Assembly (NCBI GenBank): GCA_033439795.1
Contig: JAUTDP010000008.1
Span: 186,001 to 250,000 of the forward strand
Source of the DNA: Sordaria brevicollis
Lineage: Eukaryota > Ascomycota > Sordariomycetes > Sordariales > Sordariaceae
Reading direction: 5' to 3'
DNA length: 64,000 nucleotides
Position numbers and translations under genes: made by a program. Shown one piece after another: positions 36,233 through 48,800 of this stretch. Every line of letters starts with the position of its first letter. Positions within the stretch are counted from its first letter, which is position 1. The notes beneath the pieces were generated by a model. The model saw only the letters and a list, made by a program, of their open reading frames with translations, ran no database searches and was not told the DNA's origin.

Positions 36233-38120
36233 TTAAATCCTCCCATAAACAAACCCAAGCAAATCAACCTCATCCCCACTCTCCCCCAAAAACCCCACAA
36301 CCTGCCACCCCTCCTCCGCCTCAAAGACCTTACACTCCTGCGTCCGCGTACCACTCTCCACCGTCCTCCCCTTGGACGTCGTAGCCTTGACATAAAAATT
36401 CCTAACCTTCTTATTCTTCTCCCCCTTGCACAGCTCAGACTTAACCCAATACTCCCCCTCCTCCAGCGTCAACGACGACTCCGTGCCTCCGCGTCCGCCG
36501 TGGACTAGCTCTGTCGTACCCTGCCCGCCAGAGTAGGAGACCGTGAGGGAAACAGAGTCCAAACGGGAGCCGCCGCGGAAGGTAATCTTGGAAGGGCGGA
36601 TAGGTTCGGGGGTGGTGGAGAGGATAGAGGCATCGTTGAACCAGGTTCCCTCTGCTGCGCCGCCCCAGAAGCCGGACTGGCGGAGTTTGGTGCCTGCGGA
36701 CCAGGTGAGGTTGACAAGAACGGGGTTGTGGTCTGATAGTACCTCCCCTTCTTCGCTGAGGAATTTCGGGCCGACGTAGTCAAACGCCGTCATCGTGAGG
36801 TCCACCAACGGACTGCTGCGATACAAAACCTTATCCACAATCTCACACTTGATATCCTCCGCCGGATTCCCACAAACCCCCGCGTTGCTCGGGACGATTC
36901 CCCCCTGGTGCAGTTCAACCCAGACATCTTCCAACCCCACCCCATCCGGGTTTTCACTCCTCAGCAACGACCTAACCCCCGTATCACCAACCCTCGAATA
37001 CCGACTATTCAAATCCCCAAACACCAAAACCGCATTCCCCTTACTCTTCTCTTCCACCCACTCCGCCACCTGCCGGAGGTTATCATTCCTGGCCTCTAAA
37101 TCCCCCTTTTCCGTTCCCGCATCCGTATGTAGATTATAAAAATCGACATACACCTCCACCCCTTTTTCACCTTCACCACCCGAGGTAGGCGAAGAGGAAG
37201 AAAGCGCAACGCGCATAAACGTGAACCCCTTCGGAGTTAAGCAGTCGAATTCGGAGGCGCAGGAGGATTTGGACCATTTGATACGCTCAAAGGAGGAGGC
37301 GAGCCAGGGGAAACGGGAGAGGGTGTTGAGGCCGGAGCCGAAGGGGACGCCGCCTGAGGTGGGGGTGCGGTGGGGGAGGGAGGTGGTGGTTGAGTAGAGG
37401 TGGGCGTGGTAGTTGAAGTCCTGGTGGAGGTTGGTTAGATTGTTGTTGGATTGGGGTATGAGGAGGGTTGGATGTACGGGGAGGTGAGGGGTTGAGGGAG
37501 GGATGGGTTGGTGGTTGGCAGTGATGGCCATGGTGATGGATGGGTGATGATGGCCGGAGTCTCAAGCGAGATCGAACAGGGTGGTAGGACAGCAGGTGCG
37601 AAAGCGGGATATGGATGGAAGAGAACATCGCCGCAACGGTGCATCAAGCGATGGCCGCTGACGAGAGACGGATAATCCCGCCCCTCTCAAACGAGCATTC
37701 CGTCCGAGTTCCCGTCATGTCGCTGACGTGCCTTCCCTTCCCGCACTCCGCTCCCGTTTCCCGCTTCCCGTCTCACCCTTCGCCTCCTCACTGCATCTCA
37801 CAACATCCCACTTGAATCCCGTCCCAAACCCCATATCTCGCTCAACCCTTCCCCGGGCTGGGAGTTCACTAATGAGAGACGGAAAACAGAACCGAACTCA
37901 CCTCCTGCACATGAATAACATCATACCCATACTCGACAAACTTGCTTCCAATCAACTTGGCAGCGTTCTCCTTCCCTCCTGCTACATCATTCGGGTTGAG
38001 AATGGCGGGAAGGCCGGCAACGTTCATGGAGAGGATTGTGAGGTCGCCTGAGGTCGTCGCCGCGGCTGCGACCGCTTGGGCGAGTAGGGCGCTGTTGGTG
38101 AAGGCATTGGAGAGTTTCAT
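36233..38120 (-). CDS. Secreted endonuclease/exonuclease/phosphatase-family protein fused to a jacalin-like lectin domain
   Basis: Two exons, 38120-37902 and 37420-36233, joined across a 481-bp intron (GTGAGT...CACCAG) give 468 residues. Residues 1-21 form a signal peptide (cut near AVAAA). Residues about 26-300 are a DNase I-like EEP domain: LTILSMNVAG, the metal-binding Glu in VIHVQEDFN (E73), NLHTDAG (H171), FGDLNSRYS (D209, N211) and LSDHNPV (D303, H304), so all catalytic positions appear present. Residues about 321-468 form a jacalin-like beta-prism domain (GGAAEGTWFND, HGGRGG, VVGFLGESGDEVDLLGF). EEP enzymes cut phosphodiesters in DNA, inositol phosphates or sphingomyelin; the substrate cannot be told here. 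The lectin may target glycans. The splice fits because it restores VQEDFNYH, a normal family junction. The intron is long for this genome. Confidence 0.9.
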
Positions 38121-40663
38121 CTTTGCTAGATGACGTTGTAGCCAGCGGGGTTTGGAAGACGTGGCGTGTGAAGGCCGGAAAGAAGAGAGGACAGACTACA
38201 AGGAAGTCTTGTCTAGACCAGTTGAAGGCTTGAAGTCTTCAAACCTCATCGACTTCGGTGGTCGGGTTGTGATCGATGGAAGAGGGTTAAGGAAGAAGTA
38301 GAAGAAGAGGGAGACGACCATTCCAACGATCGTCACCTATATCCCCGCCCTCCTATACCTTCCCCATCAGGATCATCACCCATCCAATCCTCCATTCACA
38401 TGCACCGCTGCATGTGTGCAAGCGATCCCGGATCTCGTATCCCCGCCCCCCCTTTCCCAATCTCCGTGCCGTCTGCCGAAAATGACGTCCATCCACCAGC
38501 CCATCCATTCACTCTCCATCCATCGAGCAAGTTCACAGACCGCATCATGCGAACAAAAGATTCCGTTCATGTTGTTTCCCAAAAAGAGAGATCATCAAAT
38601 CACACACCCCACAAGCCCAACGTGGCCACGGGCGTGCATCATCATCACCTTAAACGGCGAAAAACGGGGTTCCCGAGATCTGCGTCCCCCGCTCGGCACG
38701 GAAAGGTCGTGTTCCTGATTTTGGTGACATCGTTTCGAAGTGCCAAGAGGTGAAGGAACGTGGGAGGTACGTAAAAGCACGGAAAGCAGGGCAGGGTTTT
38801 TTTTTGTAGACGTAACGGTTTTTCTCCTTTTTTTTGGGTTGTAAATGAGAAATAGATGGCAGCGAGGTTATGAAATACGGCAGATGGGCGTGGTGAAATT
38901 GTAAAAAGTGTTGTTCGAGAGAAAGTTTTGAGATGATTGTGATTGAGATTGTGGTGAAATTGTTAGCGTCCGAATGGCGTCGCTGCCCCTGGGTGAGAGA
39001 CGTTTCCACTCTCCACTCTCCCACGGGAAGGTCGTCCGTTCGATTCACATCAGGGGCACACAGCTTTTCAGGAAGGGAACGTGCTGGCTGTGGGAGAGCT
39101 GCCTGGACCCGTCACCTGGGCACTCTTCCACAGGGCAAAAATGTGTGGGGGGAGCGAAATGTATTTATCACCGGCATTGCTTTTCTTCTTCTCTTGTTTT
39201 TGTTCGCTAAAAGAGGTTTGTGTGGTTGAGGTATCAGGCGCTCAGGGAGCGATTTCTGCTCACAACAAGTGCTGAGCGCTATGAGCAGCGTCTGTTATGC
39301 ACCATTGGATTGTAGCGGGATCACAGCGCCTTCTAGCACACCCCTTGCTAACAGACACCACCACTTGCAGCGACTGCCGTGCACGGGGTCCCAACCGGGC
39401 TGTCGAAGAGCTGCCAACTTGGGCCTCGAAACCTCGAACCTCAAATCGCTGGTAACAACGGGATAGTCCGCAAGTCATCGACGACTACAATAGAAGGTGA
39501 TAATCATGGTAGGATATCCAAAGGGTAACTAGACGGCTCGGCTGGCATTTACTCTCATGGAAATTGTTAACATCTACCAGATTACAGCGACTTTTTAGCG
39601 CCTTCCAGCAGGCACCTTCCTAACGTCTGTTTTTGGAAGCGGACTACGGCGCGGAGGCCAGGTGGCCCAAGCGCCCGGGCATAGCTTGCACGAGACCGGG
39701 AGTGACACGGAGAGACCTCCATCATCGGCTGACCAGCCATATCGCCTCCGGAGTGCGACCACTGCCGACGTATTGGAGAATTTGAAAAGAATCACAACAT
39801 CAGTCACTCCATGACATATATATTACTTTGGAACAGGGTGCTGGAAGAAGACGCGACGGTGGTTATCTTGACTTGAAAACAGGCGTGGGATGTAGGTACA
39901 CCCGCTGCCCCTGTACCTGTCCACTGTAGACAAACAAACATACCTAAAAGGGCCGTTGCTACAGCGACACCACATCTTAACGGGTAAGTAGCAGAGGTAC
40001 CACAGAGAGTTCGTCGTGTCCATCTTCCTTGTGCTCGTCCAAATACTTGCTACCCTGTGGCCTTTTGACTTCAGAGCCGATGTTATATGAACGATGGCCT
40101 TCAGCTGATGTCGTTTACTGGCGACGGTTTGTGGTGGTGGTGGTAGTGTTAGCGGTGGCGGTGAGTTGTGCGACTTGATGTATTGTGTATTGCGAAGTTT
40201 GGAAGTCTTCTGTAAGAGGACGGCAATTTCCAAGATAGCTCTCAGTGTGTGGGCTTTTCACTGTCTAAGGCCGTCAGTGTATGGGTTTGGTATAGAAGGG
40301 TGTGTTTCCGTAGATCTCTGAGGTGTATGCGAGCAAATTTCTCGTGTAGAAAAGACCAGGCGTGCAAGAGCGTGGTTTGTTTCATAACAGATTTAGATGG
40401 GGACAAGGCTCGTTGGCGTTGCGTTGAATAAATGGCTAGGACTGCATTGAGAAACTACTCTATAGAACAATCTTCATTTGCTCAAAAGAGGTGAAACAAC
40501 AGGAGAAGAGAAAAGCAAAAGAAAATCTCAAGGAAATAGTCAGAAAATAAAGCAGAAATGTGAGGGAACTCGTGTACTCGCGCCCATATACCACGCCCTC
40601 ATCCTGAGCTTGTGTTTTTACCCCTCAAGAGGATTCGTCTTCATCATCCATTTCCTTATCCAC
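38121..40663. other. Intergenic region, no gene recognised
   Basis: Ordinary composition, lying between the 5' end of the EEP-lectin gene (minus) and the 3' end of the NACHT-ankyrin gene (minus). The region next to 38121 should hold the EEP-lectin promoter. Short frames on both strands lack domains. Two loosely similar segments (AGCGCCTTC-AGCA...CTAAC) lie near 39328 and 39598. Confidence 0.55.
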
Positions 40664-43600
40664 CTAGTCCTCCGTCGCCATGGGAAGCGAGACCGCCCTA
40701 CTCTCGCCATCTTCTTGCGGCTCATCATCGATGATTGCCGTGCTCCTGTTGTCTTCAATCCTTTTCACGAATCTGTCAACAGCTTCCTCAAGCTTGGTGT
40801 TCTTCACCCTCCCCGCCTCCTGTCTAGACGCAAGGAAATCAGACCAAGCAGAACGTCTGATCCTCCATTTTGGGTATTCCATTATTGATATCAAGAACGG
40901 TGAGCGTTTTGTCCTAGTGTTTTTGTCACGCGCAGCCGTCACATACCACAACTCTATTGCGAGTCGCTTGACGTCGCTGAGGACTGGGTTTCCCGTAGTA
41001 AATAGCATGTCTATAGCTAAGCTAGCGGGCTCCGCGTTGCTAAACGTAAGATTCATTCTTTCCGAAATTGCCCACACACATTCCTCGTTCGCCTGATGGG
41101 CATAACCATTTTGGAGTAGATATTTCAGCGTGCCGAGGTATGTGTACGAAGAAGCCTCTCTGCAGGTTGCTTGAAGGACACCACTCATATCCACCTTTCC
41201 AGACGCCTGCATAACGCGTAACGTTGCAAGGTTTCCGTGCAAAGCCGCCTGTTGTGCTGCCGTGCGTTTACTTCCAAAGGACTTTATGTTCGGCTTAATG
41301 CTTTCTTGGTGGAGGAGTAGGTCGACGATTTCTGGATGATGCAGTGCCAAATTTAACGGTGTTTGTCCCCCAAAATCATGTAGATTGTTAACGTCAGCTC
41401 CTTCTTGAATTAAAAGCTTGCAGATTTTCAGGCTTCCCCCCTCAATTGCACCCTCTAGCGGAGACCCGTAGACTTTTTTTGACGGGGTTGACGTTGGCAC
41501 CTCTGGAAATGAGCAGTTCACATATCTCCAGATGGCCCCGTGACGCCGCACAGTAGAGTGGGAATCCATGTCCATCGACGGAGGCGCCGTTGGCAATCAA
41601 CAAATCGCATACTTCTTTATGCCCCCCGAAAGCCGCTATTTCAAGTGGGTAAGCTGCGAAATCAGGTCGGTGTCCAGTCCCGTTAAACTTTCGGTTGAAC
41701 TGTTCGATGTTCAGTTGCTTCTTTCCCTCATCTGATTCCAGAAGCTCCTTAACTCTCTCGATGTCACCTCTCCTATACGCTGCATGGAGGCTGCTATCGT
41801 CGGCATTTGCATCAGATGCGGACGACATGTGTAGCTTTGGAAAGCTATCGGCAAGATCCTCCAGAGCATGTACCTTCACGTTGTGGTTTTGAAGGCTGTC
41901 TTCTGTGCTGAACCCAAAATCGAACCCAAAGCAGCCCTGGTAAGCACAGCGGTACGGAAAGTCGTGCTCAATGATATGATTCTCTCGGCTTGCCTCACTT
42001 TCAAGCCCCCCCTTGAAGAAGCCACACCAGGGCTTGGAGCACTTGTAAGACCGTCTAGGGCCAAACAAACTAACGAAGATATGTTGCTCTTCCGCAGTCA
42101 ATGCTCCAAAGTCCATTTTAGCGATCTTTTGGCGCAGAGATTCGGTACGTATATCGATGCAGAAGTACGAGTTGCGCTCCTGGCCATGAATGGGGACATT
42201 CTCCTTTATTGCTTCCGCAAGCTGCGTGTAGGTCTCTGCTTGAAGAACCTCCTGCATCTTGTCTCGGTGTCCATATGATTTGAGGAAAGCCAGGGCGAGT
42301 TGCAATATATCCTGGCATTTGTCCCAATGGCTCATGGGATCGAGAAATGTAACGCATTCGAGAACATGGTCGAACCAGTACTGGACCGTGTAGTCTTGCA
42401 GGGCGTAGTATCCTTGCTTGGCATGCGACAGGATATCGTCCTCTGTAACCCCTAGAGTGAATGGCGGCGAGGTGAGGTATTGAAAGCAGAAGACCGCAAG
42501 CTGGTAGTTCTGCTGATGCAGATTTACTCTGTTCCTTCTTATGAGAAACCTGTCAATGGACAAAGTTAGCCGTTGAACAAGCTAGGAAAGTGGAGAGCGA
42601 ACGATGGCTTACTCGCGAGCTGTTTCGTGGACCAGTATGACCTCGTCTTCTGGCCCATCGAACTTTTGGGTGTCGGAATTTGAATCCAGGAAAGAGCTAC
42701 AAAGCTTCTTGTAGCTATCGGCCAGGCGCTCATCGTAGTTTGCTTCTCCGTTTGATGCATCGATGCAAAAGAACGCCTGTATTTCTCTCCAAAAAAGCGT
42801 CCGTTTGCATGCAATAACATAGCCCAGAATTCTGCTTGCTGTTGCCCCTCTCTCTTCGTCTTCGTCATCCTCAAAGACACGCTCGTCAACCTTCCGGTAA
42901 CTGTCGGGAGTTGTGAATTAGCCTTAACTCGCGATCATATCGCAATCAGAGAAGTCGACCTACGCTTCCTCTAGAGTCTTGGGAAACACTCCTGGCTCTA
43001 GTGCCCTGTATAAGGCCGCACGAGTTTTTTGACGAATTAGGTGTTGGAGAACGATCCTGGCGAACAGAAACATGCCTGGAGATATGTGATAGATCAGTGA
43101 CTGGACTTGGTATTCGAAAAGGAAGAAACCTGATGTTCGACATACCGTCGGCTCCTTTAGACACGAGTTCCACAATCTTCCTTTCCATTGACTGTTCAGC
43201 CTTGAACTTTATGCGTATAGCCGCGGCCTGAACTCGACAATAGTTCTCAATGTCTTGGCAATGCTCTGATGACTTGTCAAGAGAGACTGATGGCTGGGAA
43301 GACAACAGTCTATCCGTGACATTGTCTCTTTGACCGGCAAACATAATCCTCAGTCCAGGCACGGACTGGCTCAGACGCAAAAACCAGGTGATAACGCTTT
43401 CTTCCTCTTCTTCATTCCAGCATTCATCCAGCCCGTCTAAAACCAGGTAGAGCATTGTGCGACGCTCGACGGCTTGGTGAACAATGTCCTGCATTACTCC
43501 GGGATCTTCGAGTCGAAGGCTGTTGTTCCCTGATTTGCTGGTAATCTTATCAGTGAGATCAGGGTCTTGATCAATGAGCTGAGATAGTAATGCACGCAAG

Positions 43601-43690
43601 ATATCGTCTAAGCGACTCTGGGCCGCATTGCTGAATTCCTGTGAGCGACGCAAGTAGAAGAAGGCTACGGCAGCACCACCGAAGCGGGAA
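40664..43690 (-). pseudogene. NLR-like NACHT / C2H2 zinc-finger / ankyrin-repeat gene, 5'-truncated and frameshifted
   Basis: This is a fungal NLR-type protein of the kind linked to non-self recognition. Exons in order are about 43690-43146, 43075-42964, 42900-42613 and 42549-40664, with introns of 70, 63 and 63 bp that restore one frame. Visible parts: the NACHT middle with Walker B (LYLVLDGLDEC) and a GLRIMFAGQRD strand; a winged-helix-like region ending HETAREFLI; two C2H2-like fingers (YKCSKPWC...H...H, YRCAYQGC...H...H); then about six ankyrin units (for example HKEVCDLLIANGASVDG, HLEICELLISRGANVN). The frame is open up to about 43690 (RFGGAAVAFFY), so the P-loop exon is missing, cut at a hairpin repeat. 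A run of seven T at 41474-41480 shifts the frame: translation from upstream stops at 41442, while dropping one base would continue to the stop at 40664. The shift could be an assembly error; the truncation is clear within this window. Confidence 0.88.
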
Positions 43691-43830
43691 CCCCTGAGTC
43701 TTAATATGCCTTGTCTAAGAAATATACCTTGGAAAGATTACAATAATTATTTTCTTAATAAGGTATATTTCTCAGATAAGGTATATTTTATTCCCAAGGT
43801 AGATTTTAGTATATTAAGCCGTAGGGGTCC
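43690..43830. repeat. Hairpin-forming inverted repeat at the NLR break point
   Basis: Inner arms 43709-43730 and 43760-43781 (22 bp) are inverted copies with two mismatches around a 29-base loop. Outer arms near 43690-43708 and 43809-43830 are also related (CCCCTGAGTCTTAATAT against the complement of ATATTAAGCCGTAGGGG). The left foot coincides with the point where the NACHT reading frame ends, so it probably marks the end of an inserted or rearranged repeat. Confidence 0.75.
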
Positions 43831-44576
43831 GACCCGCCGTAATGGGTCCGGCTAGCGGGTTCATATAGCGCGTTTAGTAAGTACGGTTTAGCGGGTCGCG
43901 GATACTCCCGCGTAGCCTATATACGCGATTATTTCCTATAGCGCGAAGTATATAATTCAATTCTTAAAAATCGCTAAATTAATTTCTTATATACTACATA
44001 CGTACTTACGTAGTACTAATCTTAGCATTACTAATTTAACAGCCGGCGAAATTTTTATTTAACCCTAATATTAAATAGTATTTTTTATTTAATATCGATA
44101 CCGTAACCCTAATACTATAACGTACGATATAATATATACTATTTCCATTATATTATATTCTTTCGTCCCATTTACTTTTCGTCCTATTTACCTCCAATTA
44201 CCCTACTTAATAATTAAGACCGTTAATTCTAATAATTATAACGGCTAAATCGTATACTTACTACCGGTACGTTAATACTTCGGGGTATAATTTTCTAAAT
44301 TCTATACAAAATACGTTATTTTTAATTACTAAATAATAAATCCCTCTCTACGTCGGCTTTATAGCGTATAAATATAAAAAAAATAACGGTCGCTACTTAC
44401 ACTCTAATTATTAATAAATTTCCCGCATATCCATTAAATAGCGTACTTATTTAAATATTATTACGTAATGCAATATAGCTCCAAAAACGACGGTTTTATA
44501 TTATTTACACTCCGGCTCCCGTCGGGTTTTAATAATCCAATATATATCCGCCAATTCGGTATACTTATACAATTCC
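43831..44576. repeat. RIP-altered DNA left of Gypsy element B, unidentified
   Basis: CA/TG-poor DNA with several CG-rich patches near 43835-43930. Removing element B joins this sequence to 51950 onward, so both sides belong to one older repeat into which B inserted. Confidence 0.6.
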
Positions 44577-44581
44577 GCAAC

Positions 44582-44876
44582 TATTACGGGTAAATACGAC
44601 CAAGGTAGGTAGAATAGGATATACGATATTATACGAAGAAGGAAAAGAGGAAAGGGAGCGAAGCTGTGCGCGGGTAGCTACCCTTATAAAGGTACGGCGT
44701 ACAAACTATACGCGCGCAAAGCGCGCGTAATTATATAACCGGGACCGCGACCGTATCGCTATACGACCGCAGCGGCGGACTAGCCGAATAAGGTTATAAT
44801 CATCTCAATAGTAATTACATCCTTAATACAAATACGTAATTAAATTATATATAATTACTAAATTAAACCTATAATA
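44582..44876 (-). repeat. 3' LTR of Gypsy element B
   Basis: 295 bp, the more heavily mutated copy (plus-strand start TATTACGGG, end CCTATAATA). It contains a CG-rich palindromic core near 44708-44730 (CGCGCGCAAAGCGCGCG). On the minus strand it is preceded by a polypurine-like AAGGGTAA. Confidence 0.92.
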
Positions 44877-45859
44877 TTACCCTTAATTAAAAGAAGCTAT
44901 ATAATTGATTATTATTATATAAAATAATAGAAATCCTTATTAAACGTATTATTATACTTTAAAAAGTTTTTATAGCCGTAGTAATCTTTAATTGTAGCGA
45001 CCTCTTCTTTATCTCCTTTTATTCCTCGGTCGGAATTTCTATATTCTCCGCCGGCGAATCTCCTTCTTCCGATAGTATTTTTAATTCCTTTAATTTCTAT
45101 ATTTCCTCCTTAAACCTTTTCCTTTCGGCCTTAACCCAATTTAGCGGTATTAGGGCATTAGAATATTTTTCGTAGAATTCTTTAACTTTTTCTAAGTATA
45201 TTATTACGTTAATACGCGGTTGTTAATTAAGCCTATAAGGGGGAGCTTAAATAATGTAATATATTTAGTAATTCCTCTCTTTTTTATATTTATCGATTTT
45301 TACGAAATCTTATTCGAAAGAATCTTCGCTATTATTTATTCGGCGTATAATTTTCCCTATATTAGTACGGATATTTTATTATTATTATATTTAATTTAAT
45401 AATTCCGCTAGTAATTAAGGCTTTATTTTATTTATATTAAAAATCCGTCCGTATTTTATATTAATTAATAATTTAAAAATAATAGAATAGGTATTGGCTT
45501 TAACGATTAGGAAAGGGCCTTCGAAAAGCGGAGTAAATTTAGCGTACGGGCGACCGGTTTCGAAATTTTAGGTATCGAAGAGGATTATATCACCCGGTTT
45601 ATAAATTAGGGCGTCCAATTTTTTAATATTAGCGTTATCTTCGTAATATTATTATATTTACTTTATTTTAGTTATTACGAAATTGAGGATAATTTTAAAC
45701 CGTTCTATTATTTTATAAATTTTAAAAAATTCGGCCTTTTAAACTTTTAATAATTCGGGAAGGTAAAGGGTAGCCGGTTCGATATCTATACGCGGGTTAA
45801 AGCCGTAATTAATAAAGAAAGGGAATATTCCTATAGTTTTAAAAGCGGTATTATTTCTT

Positions 45860-48800
45860 ATAAATTTTATAATTAATAACTAATCGATTTAATTATTTTA
45901 AGCCTAATTAATATAAATTTTTAAGTAATATTTTATTTCGGCGTTAATACGCTCGGTTTAATTATTAATAAATAGGTAGAAAGCGGACGAAAGTTTTAAA
46001 TTTATTTCTAATTTTAAAAATAAAGTCCTTTAAAACGTCGAGATAAATTATATACCGCGGTTAGAAATAATAGTATTAGGTACGTTATAAAGGTTATAAA
46101 TTTTATTAATAAAATACTTTATTAATTCCTCCGTTATTAAAATCTTATAAGGGATAAAGTAATATATTTTTATTAACCGATTAATAATTACCGTAACGTA
46201 TTTAAATTCCTATCCCTTTTGAAAATAGGGCGTTAATAAGGTAATATAATTAATGGAAATATTTTTCTATAATACGAAAGGAACGGTTAATAACTTTAAT
46301 AACCCGTAAGGGGAATATTATAAAAGCTTTATCTTTACGTATTAAAAGTACGCTTTATAATACGTTTTAACGGATTAATATATCTTTAATTAAAAGTAAG
46401 ATTATAATAATAAATAGAAGGTCTTTTCTTTATTTAAATACTTTATTAATAGCGAATTGTAAATACGTCGAAGGAATTATAAATAAAGAGCGGAATCGTT
46501 AGGGTTTATAATAATAATATTCTTAAAATAGGTACGTCCTTAAATAGCGCAGTATTTTACGAACGAAATTTTTGTTATTTATTTACGTACTTCCTTTAAT
46601 TATACGTAACGGTTAGGGTTTAATAAATTGGCTAAAACGTTTTATAAAAAAGTAAATTTCTTATAAAATTCTATTATTAAATCGTTTATTAACTTTTCGT
46701 TTAGGATATTTAATTCGTATAAATATTTAATTCCTATTAATTCCTTTAATTTTATTTCTTTTAGAACTTTATGCCTATAACCGACGAAGTTTTTTATATT
46801 TAATTCGTTTTCCGGCTCTAAAATAAAAGCGCCGTTAATAAAGAGGTTCTTATTTAATAGGATTTTATTACGTACTAATAACCGTTCGTTATTTATATTC
46901 TTAGGGATATTTTTTAATTTGCGGTTAAGGGCGTTAGGGCGAATTTAGAAGGAATCCGGTCGGTATTTAATTATAAAATTAAAACGAAATAAGAATTGGG
47001 ATTACTTTATATAACGGGGCGTTAATTACTTATTTATTATAAATATTTTTAAATTCTAATAATCCGTAAAGATTTTAAACGGCTATTATATTCCTTTAAA
47101 TTCCGGTTTCTACTCCTTTAATATTTTAATAATAATTAATAATTTTTTATTATAAATATTATAATTATATTCGGCGGCGGAATATTTTTAATTAAAATAG
47201 GCGACCGGTTATAAAATACTATTATTATTATATTGCGATAAAGTTCTTTTATAAATTTAATTTAAAACGTCCATTTTTATAATAATTAATTTAAATTAAT
47301 TATAAATACGTAAAATTAGTCCGCTCGTAAAGGTTCTTTTTAATACTTCGAAAAAGTTTTAATATTATTTTATTTATTTTTAATTTACAGGTATTATTTT
47401 CTTAATTAATTCGTAAAATAATTTTATTATAATCGAAAAGTATTTTATAAAACGTCGATAGAAATTGGCGAAACTTAAGAAGTACTATAGCGAACGTTTA
47501 GAATCGGGAGCCTATTATAATATAATAGCGGCGACTTTCTTAAAATCTATTTTAATATTACCGGGCGTAATAATTAAATTTAAATACTTTGTACGTATTA
47601 TATAAAATTCGTACTTATCGATATTAATTTATAATTTTGCTTTAATTATTTATTTTAAAACCTCGTTAATATACCGTTCGTATTCCTTTTTATTATTAGA
47701 GTAAATTAAAATATTATTAAAATATATAATTACGTAAATATCGAGGATATTATATAGGATATTGTTAATATAATTTTAAAACGTATTTAGTGCGTTTTAA
47801 AGGTTAAATAGATAAATTAAGGATTCGAATAAATTAAAACGAATAATAAACGCAATTAGCTATTCGTAGCCTTCTTTAACCCGTATCCGATTAAATGTAG
47901 TAATAATATTTAATTTAGTAAAAATTTTTACTTTATAAATCGAATTTAGGGTTTCCTTAATTAACGGGAATAGGTAGCGGGACTTTAAAGTAATATTATT
48001 AATACCTCTATAATTTATATAAATTCGGACTCCGCTACTTAATTTCTTAATTAAAAGGATAGGGGTAACCGCGGCTAATTATAAGGGGCGGATAAAATTT
48101 TTACGAAAATTATTATTAACTTACTATTTAATAACCGAAGTTTCGATAAGGGACGTTGGACGAACGTAAGCGCTAAGCGGTTTAGCGCTTAATAATAATT
48201 TAATTTTATAATTATAAATATAATAAAGTAGGATTTCTTTTACTAATTGGGGTAAGAAAATTAAAATATTCTTATAGTACTACTCGGGGATTTTAGTTAT
48301 AATTTCCTCCTTTAATAATATTAGCCGTCGATTTTTTTTAAAAAATTTTTTCGTATTTTCCTCTATAATTTTATTAAAATTAATTTACTTAGCGATTTTG
48401 GTTACCGTAATTTAATAAATAATTTTTTTATATATAGGAGTATTTTAATTAAAATTACCCATTAGGTTTAATAATTTTATTAAAACTACGGCTTTAATAT
48501 TATTTTTAGAATTATTACCCGCTATAATTTTAATAAAATTATAAAGGTTCTTTAGTAATATATCCTTATATTTTTTACCTTCCCTATTTTAAATATTATT
48601 AATAATCTCTTCGATTAAAGTAATTTCGCTAAATTCGTAAATAGCGGTTAAGCGTTCGAATTCCGCGTATATTATAATTATAAATTGTAAATTATCCCTT
48701 TCGTATAGGAAATTGAATATAATAGCGTTAAATTTTTTAATATCCTTTAAATTTAATAGGTTATTTACCGTTTTAAACGAGCGGGGACCGTATTCGCGAT

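Noticed and set aside
41465..41490. Programmed ribosomal frameshift at the A7 run of the ankyrin gene
   Set aside because: Joining the frames requires skipping one base, not the usual -1 slip, and the gene is also truncated, so a mutation or sequencing error is simpler.
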